Source of the DNA: Apostichopus japonicus
Lineage: Eukaryota; Echinodermata; Holothuroidea; Aspidochirotida; Stichopodidae
Direction: 5' to 3'
Length of the DNA stretch: 64,000 bases
NCBI RefSeq assembly: GCF_037975245.1
Contig: NC_092581.1
Location: 1,502,501-1,566,500, forward strand
The translations under genes and the position numbers were made by a program. A model generated the notes under the pieces. It worked only from the letters and a program-made list of their open reading frames with translations, did no database searches and had not been told where the DNA came from. Positions 24,001 through 39,000 of the stretch are shown here, one piece after another (positions within the stretch are counted from its first letter, which is position 1; the number at the start of each line of letters is the position of its first letter).

Positions 24001-27000
24001 GTGCACAGTGTTAAAAGGTTACCAGGACATTCTAGGCGCGGTAGAATGAGGTGCATAGGTTGGGGGGAGACAGGTAAGCTCGTCACTCGTAAATATCCAA
24101 ACCAGTAAGTTTTGGAGTGTTTGTGTGCAGCAGATAAGGTCATTCTGGCAGCCATTTTGTTTGGTTTAATATTATATACATTAAAAGTACAAGTACAGTA
24201 GGAAGGAGAATCCTCACATTTCAAACACTCTAGTGTGCTCTACCCTGGGTGTAATTCCATGGGTGTTACTCAAGTATAAGCATTCATGTCAAAGACAAAA
24301 AGCTTGCAGCAGCTGCCAGATTTTCCACATTTAAGTGGGTGGAATCAATAGCAACCATTAGATATTATATTTGCAGAGTTACAACAGCGTGAAGTACATA
24401 ATCCTACGCAGCCTGGCTGCCTGATAATCCCCTCCCCCCCGCACCATTCGCTAGAAAACGAAAACATTCACCTCCCCCCTGGATACTTGAATTTCTGATG
24501 TGGTCAATAATCTTCTTCTCCTTCATTTATTTCTTGTTTTGCTCCAGGATTTTTCTCCGTCCTCTTCGCCCTCCGCCTCGCCAGAGCCGTTACTAGCCAA
24601 TGCTTCTTCTCCGCACCAGGCTCTTGCCCAGGAACCGGTATCACCGGTCGGAGTGGCGAGGACGACAGCCGCGCCTGTAGCCAGCACCCCATTAACCAAC
24701 AAGGGGGAGAATAGTGCAAGGAGGGGAGGACCGAGCGGCCCGTCTCATATCGGAGACGAAGGCTGGGCTGAATTTGACAAGAGCAGATCTCAAGGTAACA
24801 ATGTGTAAACTTGAGTATTGAGTTAGGGTCTTTAAAGGCATTGAAGACTCACCCCAAGCCGCATGCCGCCATCTGAAAAAGTTAACTTTCCGTTGCTTTG
24901 AAGTGACGTTTTCTTTCTTGTCGCTGAAACGTGATACCTTGTTATCTTTTATCTAGACCTGAGATGTCCATCACTGCTCTATGTACACTGTGTTGTTGGT
25001 ATTGCTGCATGTATTGACTGTACACTAGTGTCTTATTACCGACGGTAGCAAGCTGTGTGTGAATTTTCTGTGATCGATGCAAGCTGTGTGTGAATTTTCT
25101 GTGATCGATGGTGGTGTCTAACACTTCTGTTACACCTTTGTGCGCAAGTCTTCAATGCCTTTAAGAGTATCTTCCCCACTTTATGTCTCTAAACAGCTTC
25201 TTTTAGAAGCTAATAATGTTCTTGAAAACAAATTTATGAAGCCTTGAATTTTTAGTATAACGACAGCAAGGAGAACTTGCCATTCGTATCATACCCTGAG
25301 AACACCCCCCCCCCCCACCGCCAAAAAACAAAGTCCATTATGGAAGGAAAGTTTATATTTGAGAAAAAGCAAGTTCCCGCTTAATAACATCACAAACCAC
25401 ATACTGCAGTGATCCATTTCCCGGTGTGACGATGAAGTGTTTTCTTCTCTAGCCAAAATAAGTCACCTTCAAACTACTGCATATAGAGAGCTTTAGGAAC
25501 AAGATATTGAGAGCTGGGTTTTCACCTAGTAATTCTTATTATCTTCCTCTCCTCTGGAAGTATCACATTGCCTGCTTGCTAAAGTATTCCCTTTGGGGGG
25601 GGGGGTTGAGGGGTGGGGGGTGACAGTCTGCTCCAAATCATACCAAATTTGTGCTGCTACTTCAGTAAATAATAAATAATAATAAATACGTCATTTATAT
25701 AGCGCTTAATCACAAAAAGTATCAAAGCGCTTCACAAAATCAAAAACGATAAAAATGAAATAAATACAGTGAAAACAAATAAATAAATTCAGTGATGTTG
25801 TAACTTTATTTGACATGGTAGTTGCCACCATTTATAAATGATGAGTCATTGCATAATTATCGAATTAAACTTGATTGCATGAAGGTATGTTGCCAGGTAG
25901 AGAAACAGAAGGAAGGAAATAGACTGTTTTTTTTCCCCCTTCAATGTTTGTCCTTTTAGAAGATTCCCTGTACAGCTAGTTTGGTACTTGATAAGAAGAA
26001 ATCCTTTCACAGTGTTGTTGCATGTGCCATTCTTCAAGTAGCTTGGTAACTATGGTAACCAATCTGCTCTAAAGCAACCTTATGGGGGGGGGGGTTGATG
26101 GTTATGAAAATGTGCTTATGCTCTTCAGTACCGAACTGACATATTACACTCTAGTTCGTTAGCTTGATTATGGTAACGAACGAGAAATAAAGTCTCATTT
26201 AAATATCATAATGGAATAAAAAGTCAAACTCTTGACATTACCAGGATCTTTCTCTTCGGTGAGATTAATACTAAAATGAACACACAAGAAAAACCATAAA
26301 AAAAAGTTCTGGGTGACAAAATGTTGTGTATGGAACTTAAAGGATGAATCACTCTCTCATTTTAACTCTTACAAGAGATGAGAATATCTTTCTATAAATT
26401 TTGGGTTCATAATTGCTGGTATAGACTAATGTTATAAGCTTCAAAATTGAGCTAAATTTAGCTACATTCTTTTGATTGGGATTTTCTCGAACCTCAACAG
26501 TTTTTTATATTTTTTAATTTTTTATAATTTGTTTTTTGGATAATTGATACTTATATGAATAAAAAAAGTAGAAGCAAATATCGCTGGGTGACAAAATAGT
26601 GAGTATTGATACACATCGTCAATCTTGTTGTACAATCTTGTTGTACCTTCTCTTGGCAACACAGTCTAGTCTAAATAGCATCTCATTGTGATCAGTAACA
26701 TTCTTACTGTTGAGGAATAATGGATGGATTTGGTAAATTCAACAAGAAATCTTCCTAGGAATTGAAATGCTGAAAAATCAAGGTTAGGGATTTCTTATCC
26801 CAGTGTGGTCCCAGTAATCCAATCCTGTCGTTGGCCCCTCGAGGTAAATGACACAGTTGTTCATATCTTCCCTGAGGGGGGGGGGGGTATGTACTTGGAT
26901 TATTTGAACGTTATGCGTTGTTTGCATCTTCTCTACGGTGATCAGAATATCTGATGGGAGAGAGAGAAGCTTAGATGCCTCCATTAAACTCTCCGCTAAT

Positions 27001-30000
27001 CATAATTTACTGGGAGTCTTCGATGAGGAAGAAAGCTTTACAAGAAACAGTCGGCCCAAAATATGTTCTCGCTGTGTCCGAGGGTTAGATTAGTATCGTA
27101 GTCAAAAGAATACGTGAAATATGTGAAATCGGTAAGAGAGACAACGTTTACAGGATATCAGATTGTTATAAACTGTATGGTCCGGTATCGTGGGACCTGG
27201 GCTTTAAAAAGTCCAAGTCTCTGTGTCTGTCAATCTATTTTTATCTTTTCTTCGTAATAGACGAACACTGTGGATCTCTTTTATTCTCAGCTCCCAATCT
27301 GCCTATCGACATGGACAACTCATGGGCTCAGTTTCCTGTGGCGACCGAAGAGACCGAGGACGACCCCGCCGAGAAAAAGAAGGACGAGGTAGATGGGCCG
27401 AAAGGGAAGGAAGAAGACGAAGACGACCCCTGGGTCATCACCAAGGAACAACGAAAATACTACACGCAACAGTTTCAGAATCTGCAACAGGATTTAGCTT
27501 TATCAATTAAAGGTAGGGATGAATAACAGTCTCAGTTCTAAACGGCTGCAGAGAGGTTACCTCAGAGTTACATCCAGTGAAGTACAGTAGAGATACAAAA
27601 AAAAAAAACAAGAAACAAACACACGAATGAAGCACAATAGATATGTGTCTTACATAAGAATATGTGTCTTACATAAGAATACGAACAAACACAAACAAAC
27701 AAACAAAGGAAGCACAATAGATATGTGTCTTACATAAGAATATGTGTCTTACATAAGAATACGAACAAACACAAACAAACAAACAAAGGAAGCACAATAG
27801 ATATGGGTCTTACATAAGAATATGTGTCTTACATAAGGATACAAACAAACACAAACAAACAAAGGAAGCACAATAGATATGTGTCTTACGTAAGAATATG
27901 TGTCTTACATAAGAATACAAACAAACAAACACAAACAAACAAAGGAAGCACAATAGATATGTGTCTTACATAGATATATGTGTCTTACATAAGAATACAA
28001 ACAAACACAAACAAACAAACAAACAAAGGACGCACAATAGATATGTGTCTTACATAAGAATATGTGTCTTACATAAGAATACGAACAAACACAAACAAAC
28101 AAACAAAGGAAGCACAATAGATATGTGTCTTACATAAGAATATGTGTCTTACATAAGAATACGAACAAACACAAACAAACAAACAAAGGAAGCACAATAG
28201 ATATGTGTCTTACATAGATATATGTGTCTTACATAAGGATACAAACAAACACAAACAAACAAAGGACGCACAATAGATATGGGTCTTACATAAGAATATG
28301 TGTCTTACATAAGAATAAAAACAAACACAAACAAACAAACAAAGGAAGCACAATAGATATGTGTCTTACGTAAGAATATGTGTCTTACATAAGGATACAA
28401 ACAAACAAACACAAACAAAGGAAGCACAATAGATATGTGTCTTACGTAAGAATATGTGTCTTACATAAGAATACAAACAAACACAAACAAACAAACAAAG
28501 GAAGCACAATAGATATGTGTCTTATGTAAGAATATGTGTCTTACCTAAGGATACAAACAAACACAAACAAACAAAGGAAGCACAATAGATATGTGTCTTA
28601 CGTAAGAATATGTGTCTTACATAAGAATAAAAACACAAACAAACAAACAAACAAAGGAAGCACAATAGATATGTGTCTTACGTAAGAATATGTGTCTTAC
28701 ATAAGGATACAAACAAACAAACACAAACAAACAAAGGAAGCACAATAGATATGTGTCTTACATAGATATATGTGTCTTACATAAGAATACAAACACAAAC
28801 AAACAAACAAACAAAGGACGCACAATAGATATGTGTCTAACATAAGAATATGTGTCTTACATAAGAATACAAACAAACACAAACAAACAAACAAACAAAG
28901 GACGCACAATAGATATGTGTCTAACATAAGAATATGTGTCTTACATAAGGATACAAACAAACACAAGAAACACAAACAAACAAAGGAAGCACAATAGATA
29001 TGTGTCTTACGTAAGAATATGTCTTACATAAGAATACAAACAAACACAAACAAACAAACAAAGGACGCACAATAGATATGTGTCTTACATAGATATGTGT
29101 CTTACATAAGAATAAGAATCATAATAAAATAAAACTGTTAGCAAACTGCTTATGTACTAGAGAGCCTGTGTAACAGAAGGGACAAAAACAGGCACAGAAA
29201 ATACAGACTGGTTAATGAGCATGGTGAACACCAAGAGATAGATGTAAGGGGATTAGAGGGGATTATAATAATAAGGAGGAAGATATAAGATAAGAAACCA
29301 AAGAAACAATAAAACACTAATCAAATAAGAGATGGAAAGAGCAGTTTGGAAATAATTGTGAAGCTTTGTTGAAAATACAAAAGAACATTTTGCTCTGATA
29401 TGTAGTGAATATTTGATATAATGGACTTAATAGGAACACTGGTTTGTGGCCTAAGGCGATTTTTGAAATTATTTTATGGTCTTCTTTGAAAAGAGGAACA
29501 TCACATTCAAACGATATATATGTGGGCTTTTAATTAGGGATTAACTTATTTAGGCCTAAAATATGAAATTTTGATGAGTCACAGTTTGCACATTTTTGAT
29601 GAGTTTCCCAGATTTATCAAAATTTCAAATGTGTAAGTCTTGGAAACTAAAGAACATTTCGAAAATTTTCAGATTTTCAGATTTTGAAAGAGATTATCAC
29701 ACACAACAAATTAACAGAATATGGGGCAAATTGGTTCGGTGTCCAAAGTACTTTAAAGTTGGCGGCAATTCTTTATTCATTTCCTTCGTAGGGCTGCCAG
29801 CCAATTTGGTTATAGCCAATCTCTTTATTAATTTCTTGCTCTTAGGAGGTAAAAATTGTCTTGGCTACTCTGTTTCTTTGTTTCATCGCCTGGCTTTTCA
29901 TTTATCATCAGGTCCAGATGCTAAAGCTTTCTTTGAGAAGTCAAAGCTTCCAACATATGAGTTATCCCAAATATGGTAAGTCTTGTGTTGAGAACATTTA

Positions 30001-33000
30001 TAGTCAAATTTTTTAATCATATGGCCATATGTCAGTTAATTATCGACCATTATCTGCAAATGTGGTTGCCGTCTAAAACCAAGAAGATTAAGTGATGCAA
30101 TTTTTATCTATGGGTGAATGGAAACTTTGGGAAATGGGTGAACAGGTGTTGAATGTTGTCTCCACTATCCTCCTCACCTCACCCCTCCCCCTCCCCCCCA
30201 CAAAAAAATACCCTTGTCCACCAATTTGTCTCCACCATTATCAGGATTTATTTGTTGCTGGTTCTATACACTTTAAGCAGCCATTCCTTCCACTTTAACC
30301 TCATTGTAATACATAAAACAATTTCATATTTTTCTTGTCCCCCCCTTTCTTTTTAATCAGCAAACATGATTGGTCATTCTTTAGTGAATAAAGTCAGATT
30401 TTTACTGTCATTTTATTTCTAACGATGATTATTGTTTCATTTCTACAGGCAATTATCGGATGTAAACAAAGACGGCACCCTCTATCTTGAAGAATTCTGC
30501 ACAGCCATGCATCTCGTAGTCCTCCGAAAGCACGATATTAGTTTGCCCGAAAAGTTACCGGCCAGTCTCATTCCTAAATTAGGTGAGAAAATAGAACCTT
30601 GAATGACGACCAAATTTCATCCACCATCCCATCCCATCCAGTGCACACCCTCTCCATAAACCCAACCCACCCCCAATAGAAGAAATATTAAGCATTGGCA
30701 CCATGGTAACAATTTTCAAATCTTGTTCTTAAATATTAATATATATTCTAAAGAATGGTTCTTGGTGGTAGCATCTGTCATTTGTTGATGATCTCCTTAA
30801 ATTAGTGTACTACTGTGCTTTACTGTACAAACGTTTTGTTCAGCAATATTTTATTTACCCTCTCCTCTCCTGACCCTGTACTTAATTCTTGAGCAAATTC
30901 AAAAATGTTATCAATGGGGAAGACAACAAAGTTACTAATTTTGGGTCTAAAAATATGAATTTTCTCGGTTTATTGTTGTTTCGATGCTTTCTTACGGCTT
31001 GACATGAAAGCTCATATCCCTGCTGTCATTTTAAGTCACAGTTTTTTTAGTTCTGATGATTGCTTCATTTTGTCTACAGAACTTGAAATTAAGGTTCATA
31101 AATCACGTCGTATGTCTTTCAAGCCTTGTTTTCAAGCATTTCAAGAAGAAGAATGACAAATTACCAATTTTGTTGAATATTGGAATATAATATTCGGAGT
31201 TATTGCAAAGAAAAGATGTTATTCTCGTTTTGGTCGATTTTTTCAACTGCTTTATAGTAATTTGAGAGAAAGGTTCTTCTCTTCACACCAAAAAAAAAAT
31301 TATGATAACAGTTCTTTCCTGATGCATGCATCACAAAAGTCAAAATGTAAATAAAGACCAGCTGAAAGAAAAACTTAAAATATAACTATGAATTGCCAAG
31401 AGAAAAAAAAAAGTTTTGACACTCTTGGCCAGGATGTGATTAGACTTATTGAACTCTCATTTGGTTAATTTATATGTATATATATACCAATCTGAGCTAC
31501 CTACCTAGTTATCTTAGTTTGGTGTTTAAGTCTTTATTAGGCATGCGATGATTGACAACGAAACTGGTAGTCAGAAATCTGTAAAACTTGGAATGTCATG
31601 AATATAAAGTCTCCACAATAGAAATGAAAAAATTGACAATTGTCAAAGTAGATTAATGAACTCAAGGGATATTCCCCTCCCTCCCCCCCCCAAAAAAAAG
31701 AAGAAAAAAAGAGTGGTTTAAGAAGAATAAGTTGTGATTTTTCCTCAGTTATTTCTCTTTAATGATGAATATATTCCCTTTCATCCAGCTCCTCTATGAA
31801 ACCTGCTTTTTCATGGCTCATAAAGTATCACAGTCAACCACACCATCCTCATCAAAGAATGTTTAAAAAAAAAGAAAAATGAAACTTTTAAAGAAAAAAC
31901 TGTGATTTTAGGGGTCTGGTTGATTTTTAATTGTAGGCAATAATGAAGCTACACCAGAGGCTGTCCCACCCTCTTCTGCTATTGTCATTACTCCTCTAAA
32001 CTCTCGTAAACATTCAGGAAGAAGCATCACACCGCCCTCTTCGGAGTCAGAGGTCAAGTCCGACGAGGTAAGCAAACGTTCCTCTTTTTCCATCTTTCTT
32101 TCTTTTTGGTCTTGCTCTCTTTACTGCATGTCCCTTCTGTTTTTCTTCTATTTTTATTTTCTTCTTTTAGTTTTTGTTTGTGTTATGTGGAGTCATTTGT
32201 AACAATTCTCTTTCTCTTTTCCAAATATTTTTGTTGTTGGCACTAACAAGGATGGAATGTAGCTTTAATACTCATCACTTCATACACGATATCATCAAAC
32301 ATTTATCATCAAAAGTAGATGTTCTCATTTAAGACACCCAGGGGTAGATGGATGCCTTCTATTTTTCTCAACAATTATGAAAATAAGTTGGTGATTTTGC
32401 AGATATATTTAGACTGATATGTTGTGAAAATATTATATAATCTAGATGACAAATGTGGTAGGCTGTGTAAACTCTTTTTTTTTAAGGCCATGACAGGGGT
32501 GGAGTTGATGGTCATATCATAAAAGCATTGAGATAGTGTGGTAGGATATCCTTAGCCTAACCAATGCAGAATACCCCAGTTATTATGAAGGCAAAGTCTT
32601 TGTGTTTACATATTTTTTGTGACAGGACAAAGGTCTCATGTCAGATCAAACGAAACATATGTGTTGGTGACCAGACGTTAAGACTTCATGTTATGCAAGT
32701 ACTCTTTCCCGTAGACCTGAATGTACTGTATTATGCATCAAGCCATGCTGTTATATGATTATAGTGTTAGGATAATAACCTATCCAGCTCATATTTAACA
32801 GTAGTTATGGACCATGAGGGCCCCGCTCCTCAGTAATAGACACTAGATAAGGCTTTATTCAAGATCCTTGTTTATTAACCATTTCAGCATCATTCACTGG
32901 TTCAGTTAAAAATATTTTATTGATGAAATATTGATAATTGAGCCTGCTATTACTGAACCTTGCAGTCTTAAGAAAAAGGAAGTTGGTATTTTTTCTTTTG

Positions 33001-36000
33001 GGGCAGTAGTGACAGAGATTATTGAGTTACTCCAAGCATTACTTACAAAGAATCATGAACGAGCATCAAATATCTGAAATCACTCATTTGTCTTGATCTT
33101 TAAACCAAAGGGATGGAGGAGATTGTAATAATATTTCTGGAGGTTAAGAAAACACTAAATCTGCCAAAGTTCCTCATACTTTTGAACTCCCTAGCTGCGT
33201 GCATGCACGCATATATCTTCCATTCAGAATTAAGATGTATTTTACTGCGTAATCAGAACTCATTTGTACTATTCTACTCAGAAGATCAATAGGTCTAAAC
33301 TAAAACATTAAGGAAAAAGGGAAGAAAAATGAACACCTACCTCACTCATAAGAATTTGGATTTGATTTGTAGGGGTTGGAGGTGGGGGAGGGAGGTGTGG
33401 GGGGGTGGGAAAAGGGTGTGGAGGTTAGGCTTGAACCTTAGGAATATCTGTGTGTATGTCTAAGGTTCAAATTATTGTGATTTGATAAAACAAAATTAAA
33501 TTTTGGTTTGGAAAGTTCCTTTAAATACAAATGGGATATTTTGGAAGAGTGCTGATGGAGGGACTGGGTGATTCATTGTATTAATATAAAATTTCTTCAT
33601 TATTTCCGGGGAGTAAATCCTTCCCCCTTTATTGGTCAATATTCTGAATATTGGCAGGATTGTTATAAATGGTCAATTAGACATCACTTTTTTATTCGCC
33701 TACGCTTCATTTACACTGAACGGACATTGTCGATGATGAAACTGCACATTAATCGATCTTTTGAAGGTGAAATATTTGAATGCAGCAAAAATTGCAAGTT
33801 TCCTAATTAACACATTTAAACTTTAACTCTCCTTGAGATGTTCATAGTTGACTATAATATATATAAGAATTGTGATGTTCCTTTGATTTAAGCCTCGATT
33901 TTCTTTAAAATGGTTCTTTAAAAAAGACAGAACACACATCCCTCTCTAAAGTGAACAGAAGGACAACAGTTTCTCTCCCCCCCCCACCCACCCCCAGACT
34001 TTTATTTCAAAATCAGTTGGCATTATTTTGTCCTTGATTGATTTTAATTAGACTTAATTTCTGAACTTACAAAGAAACAAGGATCAGGATGTCTTTATTG
34101 GTTTCGATTTGATTTTCAATTTACCCATACGAGAATGTACATCTGTACACATTTACGTGGTCACAGCCTTAAGTTTTTGCAGGGTTCAGGTTTGATTTTT
34201 GCTAGCACGAGCAACATTTTTTTTTGCATCCACCTATTGCAGCTGCACCGACTTGGGTGTGATTGGCCGATAACAGCATGCTTACACTTGTCTGGAAGGA
34301 TTTTGGTAGTTGGATGGCTTTCCTTTTAACAGTCACATTTTCAAAGTAGAAAACATTGATTTCAATAATTTTTCTCCTGTTTGTGTCAGCAAGTGGCAAC
34401 CTTTTCAAGTTGAGGTTACTCAGAAGACATTGTAATGGTTACCGTAGGGTCAAAGGTCATTAAAAACATGAACTAGCTTCCGTAGCAGTATCACCATGTA
34501 TTAAGGTGAATAAATAATCTTTACCAGTTATTCCGAAAAAGGAACCAAGATATTTTTTTGTTTTTGAGCAATGATCGCAATGGAATTTGTCTTTTGATGA
34601 TTGATTGTGTGAGGAGATTGAAATATAAGTCATGGGGATAAGGGGCAAGGGGGGGGGGAGGGAGGGCCAAAAAAAACAGGTTTATTTTGCCAGTACCAGT
34701 TTCTCATTTGCTGTAACCACTGAATTCATTCCCTGAATGTTTTGTTTAAATGTGACAAAACAGGTGTGCTTAGAGGGGGGAGGGGGGGGGGTGGTTCAGT
34801 CTTCCTTAAGGTATCAGAAACCTCCTGAACTGACTTGGTGACAGTGACTAGGGGTTATCATGTCCTGCATACAGTCGGTGGTAGTCACTCTAATAATCTT
34901 ATGATATAGTCATTTGTGTTTTAGCCTGGCAATTTCTAAAAGGATTACTTTAGGCAGAATTTTAGTCTTATACTATGGAATGCTCCTTTAAGGCTAATTT
35001 GATGATGATGACTTCCGCTCTTCAGTGCAGGCCTTTAATGTTTATGTTAACCCATTTTTTTTTTATTTAGAAATTCTAATTGCTTAAAAACAAAACGTGA
35101 ACTTTTTTCGACTTGATATAAAAAAAACCCACCTGGGATGATATTCAACCTCATTGGTTTTTTGACAAACGTGTAAACATATTTATTAACTGCACTTTGA
35201 ATTTTTGCCTTGCATTCTGAGAACTCACCTAATCATGGGCTGTGTTTTAGACTACATAGTCCAGTCACTTTAGCTGATGTGACAATATCACCATCATTAG
35301 CTTGACCCATTTCCAGTACGTCATGAATCTTAAGTGTCGGCAGATACCAACCTGTTACTGATATTTGTGGGAGGGGGAGGGGGTGGGGGGGAATTACTGA
35401 CATTCCACCACATTAGCAGGGTTCAAACAGTACATCATTTGTAATTCATTTGGTCGTGAGCCATGGTGTATCCTATTGTGCTATTATAACCATACGTAAT
35501 GTGTACACGAATCTGTTGAAAAGTGGAACATGTTTTTGCTGTAGGTTTCTTAACCAGCTCGCTCGCCTCTTTAAGCTGCTGCTGCTGTTCTATGTTTGGC
35601 TACAGCTCTGCACTGCTTAACATGTTGATCGTCTGCTGTTGCCTTAGTGAATGTAGTCTGCCGCTCCTAACCGCTGTATTCCTTGTCGTTTTAGTAAGTT
35701 AGTGCCGGCGGTTAACGTTTCTCGTCCCTTTTAAAGGCAACACACACACATATCTTGAGAACAAACTTATGATTATCTTTGTCATCTGCTAGTAATTCTC
35801 TTCACCTGTTTAAAAGGCAAAGCCATTCAATTTTGAAAAAAATTTGGGCGAGCATCACCTTGTTACCAAGTTTCTTAGCGTATATACTAATGTAATCCCA
35901 AAAATATGCAGAATAGTCCAGGCACAAAATGTCAGATGACATTCTGGTATGCTAATCAATTCATCTGTACTCATTAAAAAAAACAAATTATGTATCCCAC

Positions 36001-39000
36001 AAATATTGCAAGAACGTAATAATTATTACTTACCAGCAGGTATAAGTTAGAAATGACAAGAACATGCAGTTATATGAACCAGTGGCAAGATCCAGAACTG
36101 AGTCGTCCCACAGGCTAACCAATGAACCAATTTTAAAATGCAAAGAGCATCTCCCAACACCATTTTAATATCCTCTCTATCCCCCTCCCCAACCCCTACA
36201 CCCTCCTCCCACCACCCAACAAATATGTGTCAAGGTATCTTAGCTATTGGATCTCTTTTAGCATGTATGCTTAGGCAAAAATCTGATATAATTGATGATA
36301 AACCGTATTTCAGTTTAAAAATACAAAAGAACATCTCCTTCTCTCCCCCCCCCCATTCTTTTACCCTCTCTATCCACTTTCCGTCCCCACTTCCCACTCC
36401 CCCTTCCAACAAATATAATGTGACAAGGTGGATAAGCTATTGTATCCCTTTCAGCATGTATGTGTAGGCAAATTTCTTATTTTGGTCTGAGTGCTTTGTT
36501 TATTGATTTTTTATATTTCTGTCGCAGGCTGATATTTAGATGTGGTCAATAGGAAAAGTCAATGAGACAATTTCTCTCGTTAATAGTATTGACTTTTCAA
36601 TCATTAGTATTATTAATTAGTACATAATTTAAATTTTGTCTTCTTGAGGCATGTTTTATTCTTGAATGGCTTTCTTATTTTTAAATTTAATTTTGTATTC
36701 CTTCTGTTTCATTTGTTTTCAGTTGAGTTATACCTCTTTACAATATATATATATATATATATATATCAACAATGTTATGAGTTATCGTTCTACTGTTTTC
36801 TATATATTCGTTATCGGAGAAATATGTCGTTGGCTTTGGGATATCAGCAAACTGATATTGATTTCAAATTAGTAGTTGATCGTTTCTGGTACGAAACATT
36901 AATCATCTAAGTTCCCCCAAAAAATGTTGATAAATTGAAATAAAAAATATTGAAAAAAAATTGAATAAAAAAATGATAAATTGTTGAGAAACTGCCAGCC
37001 ATTTTTCTGTCCACCCAACCAGAAGTGTCGTAGCTCCAGCTAATCGTTCAGAGGCTAAAATACAGATTTTAGCATGACAAAGATTCAAGGAGAGTATATT
37101 TTGCAACTCACCCAGTTGGGACAAATTGACAGTACTGACAGTACGAGCAGTATGAAAATCCTAGTCTTCTCGTAAAAGTTTAGGAACTGTTCATACTGTC
37201 AGTAGGAGTGCTTTGAAGCATGACATGAGAGAACAGTATGCAGTGGTATTAGCTCATTGAAAAATTGTCCAAACTGTCTTTGTGCAGTAACCGAGATTCT
37301 TTTCCACCCAATTAATTGTCCACATCCCCTCACTAGGAAATATCCATGGTCTTATTTGTGAAGGATATATGAGAAGGTATCGTGCTCTTTTGTTCATGTT
37401 AAACGCACTTTCTATCAGAAAGTTTTATTGTGTAACTATTTCTTATAAGTCTAGGTTGTATTGTCAAATTACATTTGATGTTTGAGAAATGACCCTTTTA
37501 AAAAAGTTAAGGTTAATCAGTGAAAGTGGCTGGACCTTGTAGACTAATGCACAGTAGATCATTAGATCAGTTCCTCAGATTCAACACAAAACTCAATGGG
37601 AGAATATAAGACTTTAAATTTATCGGTTGCAAATGACTTGTTTATATAATGTGTTACAAACATTTGTCAAGGACAGATGGTGCTGAATGCCAATCGAATG
37701 ATGCTCTGTTGATTTATGCGAAGCTAAAAAAGAACATGTTTTGGTTTGAATTTTGTAGAATTTAAAAGACAAAAGATGACCTTTAAATGATTATAAGACC
37801 TGCACTGATGAGTAGTAATCATCATCAGTGTAGCCTTAAAGGAGATTTCTGGGGATTCAGCATATTTTTAGAAGTGAATAATAGCTACAAAAACATTATT
37901 GGCACGCACAAAGTTTGCCTTTACCTTGGTAGACGACATATCGTGACAAAAATAATGCCTAAAGTGGACCTTTAATTAAGCGATACTACTTCTGCATGGC
38001 TTATAAGAGCAAACATGTATAAGCCCTGTCCTGTACGACTTTGAAAGTTGAGAATACCTATCTGAGGTCATGAATGTTAAATGAATATTCAGTCGCTGAT
38101 ATCCTTTCCCAGCTCATTGTTCACTGTTTAGCCGTTCGGCACACACGTTATGGGTATATCTGATGGAAAACTTGCTAGCCTGCTTTGCATTTAAGAATCT
38201 GGAACAGACGATTTTATATGTCCTTTTGAGGAGAAGTAAACCCAACCACCATCTTTAGCTGATATGATTAATGGATGATAAATATTCGTGAACAACTTCC
38301 CAGTAAAGAATTAAATATTTGGTTGATATATATTTGTAGCCTTTGTACAAACTATCACAGTGGTTTCTCTAGTTTGCCCTGTTATGGAAAATAAGATCAC
38401 TACAATTATCAATCTCGGCTGTTACATGTATACAACATGCTACTATTGGTTTGATAATCCCGCTGTTGGTCTCAAAATTGAATTGAAGAAAGTGATTTTG
38501 ATAGGTCACTGTTTATAGAAGATGTTTTCTTGTCATTCCTACACATGTGGAAATCCAACTCAAAAATCATATTGTTGCTTGAAAGAGACAAATTTGAGTC
38601 ATTATTGTGAAGTATTTTTGGTTTTTTTTTTTATTGACATATTTATGGAAGCCTTCAGGATACCCACCCCACTGTTTATCTATTTGTTATGAGATTTTCA
38701 TTTCATTTTTTAAATCCTGGCTTAAATCTGTAACCTCTCACCGAGCCACAATTATGACGTCATTGTCATTTCCTATCCTTTGCATTCGTAACAAAGCGTT
38801 ATTGTCTTATTGTTCTTCACATTTCAGAATTGGGCGACGTTTCAAGACTCGCCTTTCCCAGGGCCTGCTTCGCCTTCCTCTCAAACGCCAGTCAACTTTA
38901 ATTTTGCATCTATATCTCCTGACCCCGTAAGTGTCCCCCTTCAATACCCCCATTCAGGGAATCGGATAGAAGGTTTATAGTTGCTATTAATACCAACAAA

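Larger units (their letters stand above)
17373..24118 (+). mobile_element. DIRS-like tyrosine-recombinase retroelement, degenerate
   Basis: The structure is diagnostic. Left 17373-17420 and right 24066-24118 are each copied exactly, reverse-complemented and side by side, in an internal complementary region at 23231-23329. The terminal repeats (17391-17512 and 23958-24081) are inverted relative to each other. A tyrosine recombinase ORF lies before the internal complementary region. Members of this order replicate through a circular intermediate and integrate with a recombinase, leaving no target-site duplication; none is seen here. I could not recognise the reverse transcriptase/RNase H or methyltransferase genes, and the recombinase is broken, so this copy should be inactive. 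GC content and codon-like texture differ sharply from the flanking intron. Confidence 0.9.
15058..24547 (+). other. REPS1 intron 3 of window, invaded by a DIRS-like element
   Basis: At about 9.5 kb this is the longest fully contained intron. 15058-17372 is ordinary intron sequence with the candidate exon at 15968-16007, a purine-rich tract near 16925-16955 and an ATT microsatellite at 17212-17242. 17373-24118 is the retroelement. 24119-24547 is intron again, ending in a pyrimidine-rich acceptor. Confidence 0.8.
24795..27290 (+). other. REPS1 intron 4 of window
   Basis: The intron has a GTAACA donor and a TTATTCTCAG acceptor. It contains a 31-bp duplication (25048-25109), C and G runs near 25305, 25596, 26083 and 26877, and a repeat tail at 25661-25745. 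The rest is ordinary AT-rich sequence. Confidence 0.8.

Noticed and set aside
27905-28975. Minus-strand Cys/Phe/Leu-rich open frames
   Set aside because: They are translations of the 80-bp minisatellite; the unit length and lack of stops explain them.
29596-29911. 5' extension of the 29912 exon as a longer coding exon
   Set aside because: The upstream frame is open, but the conserved EH sequence, a good acceptor and phase all start the exon at 29912.
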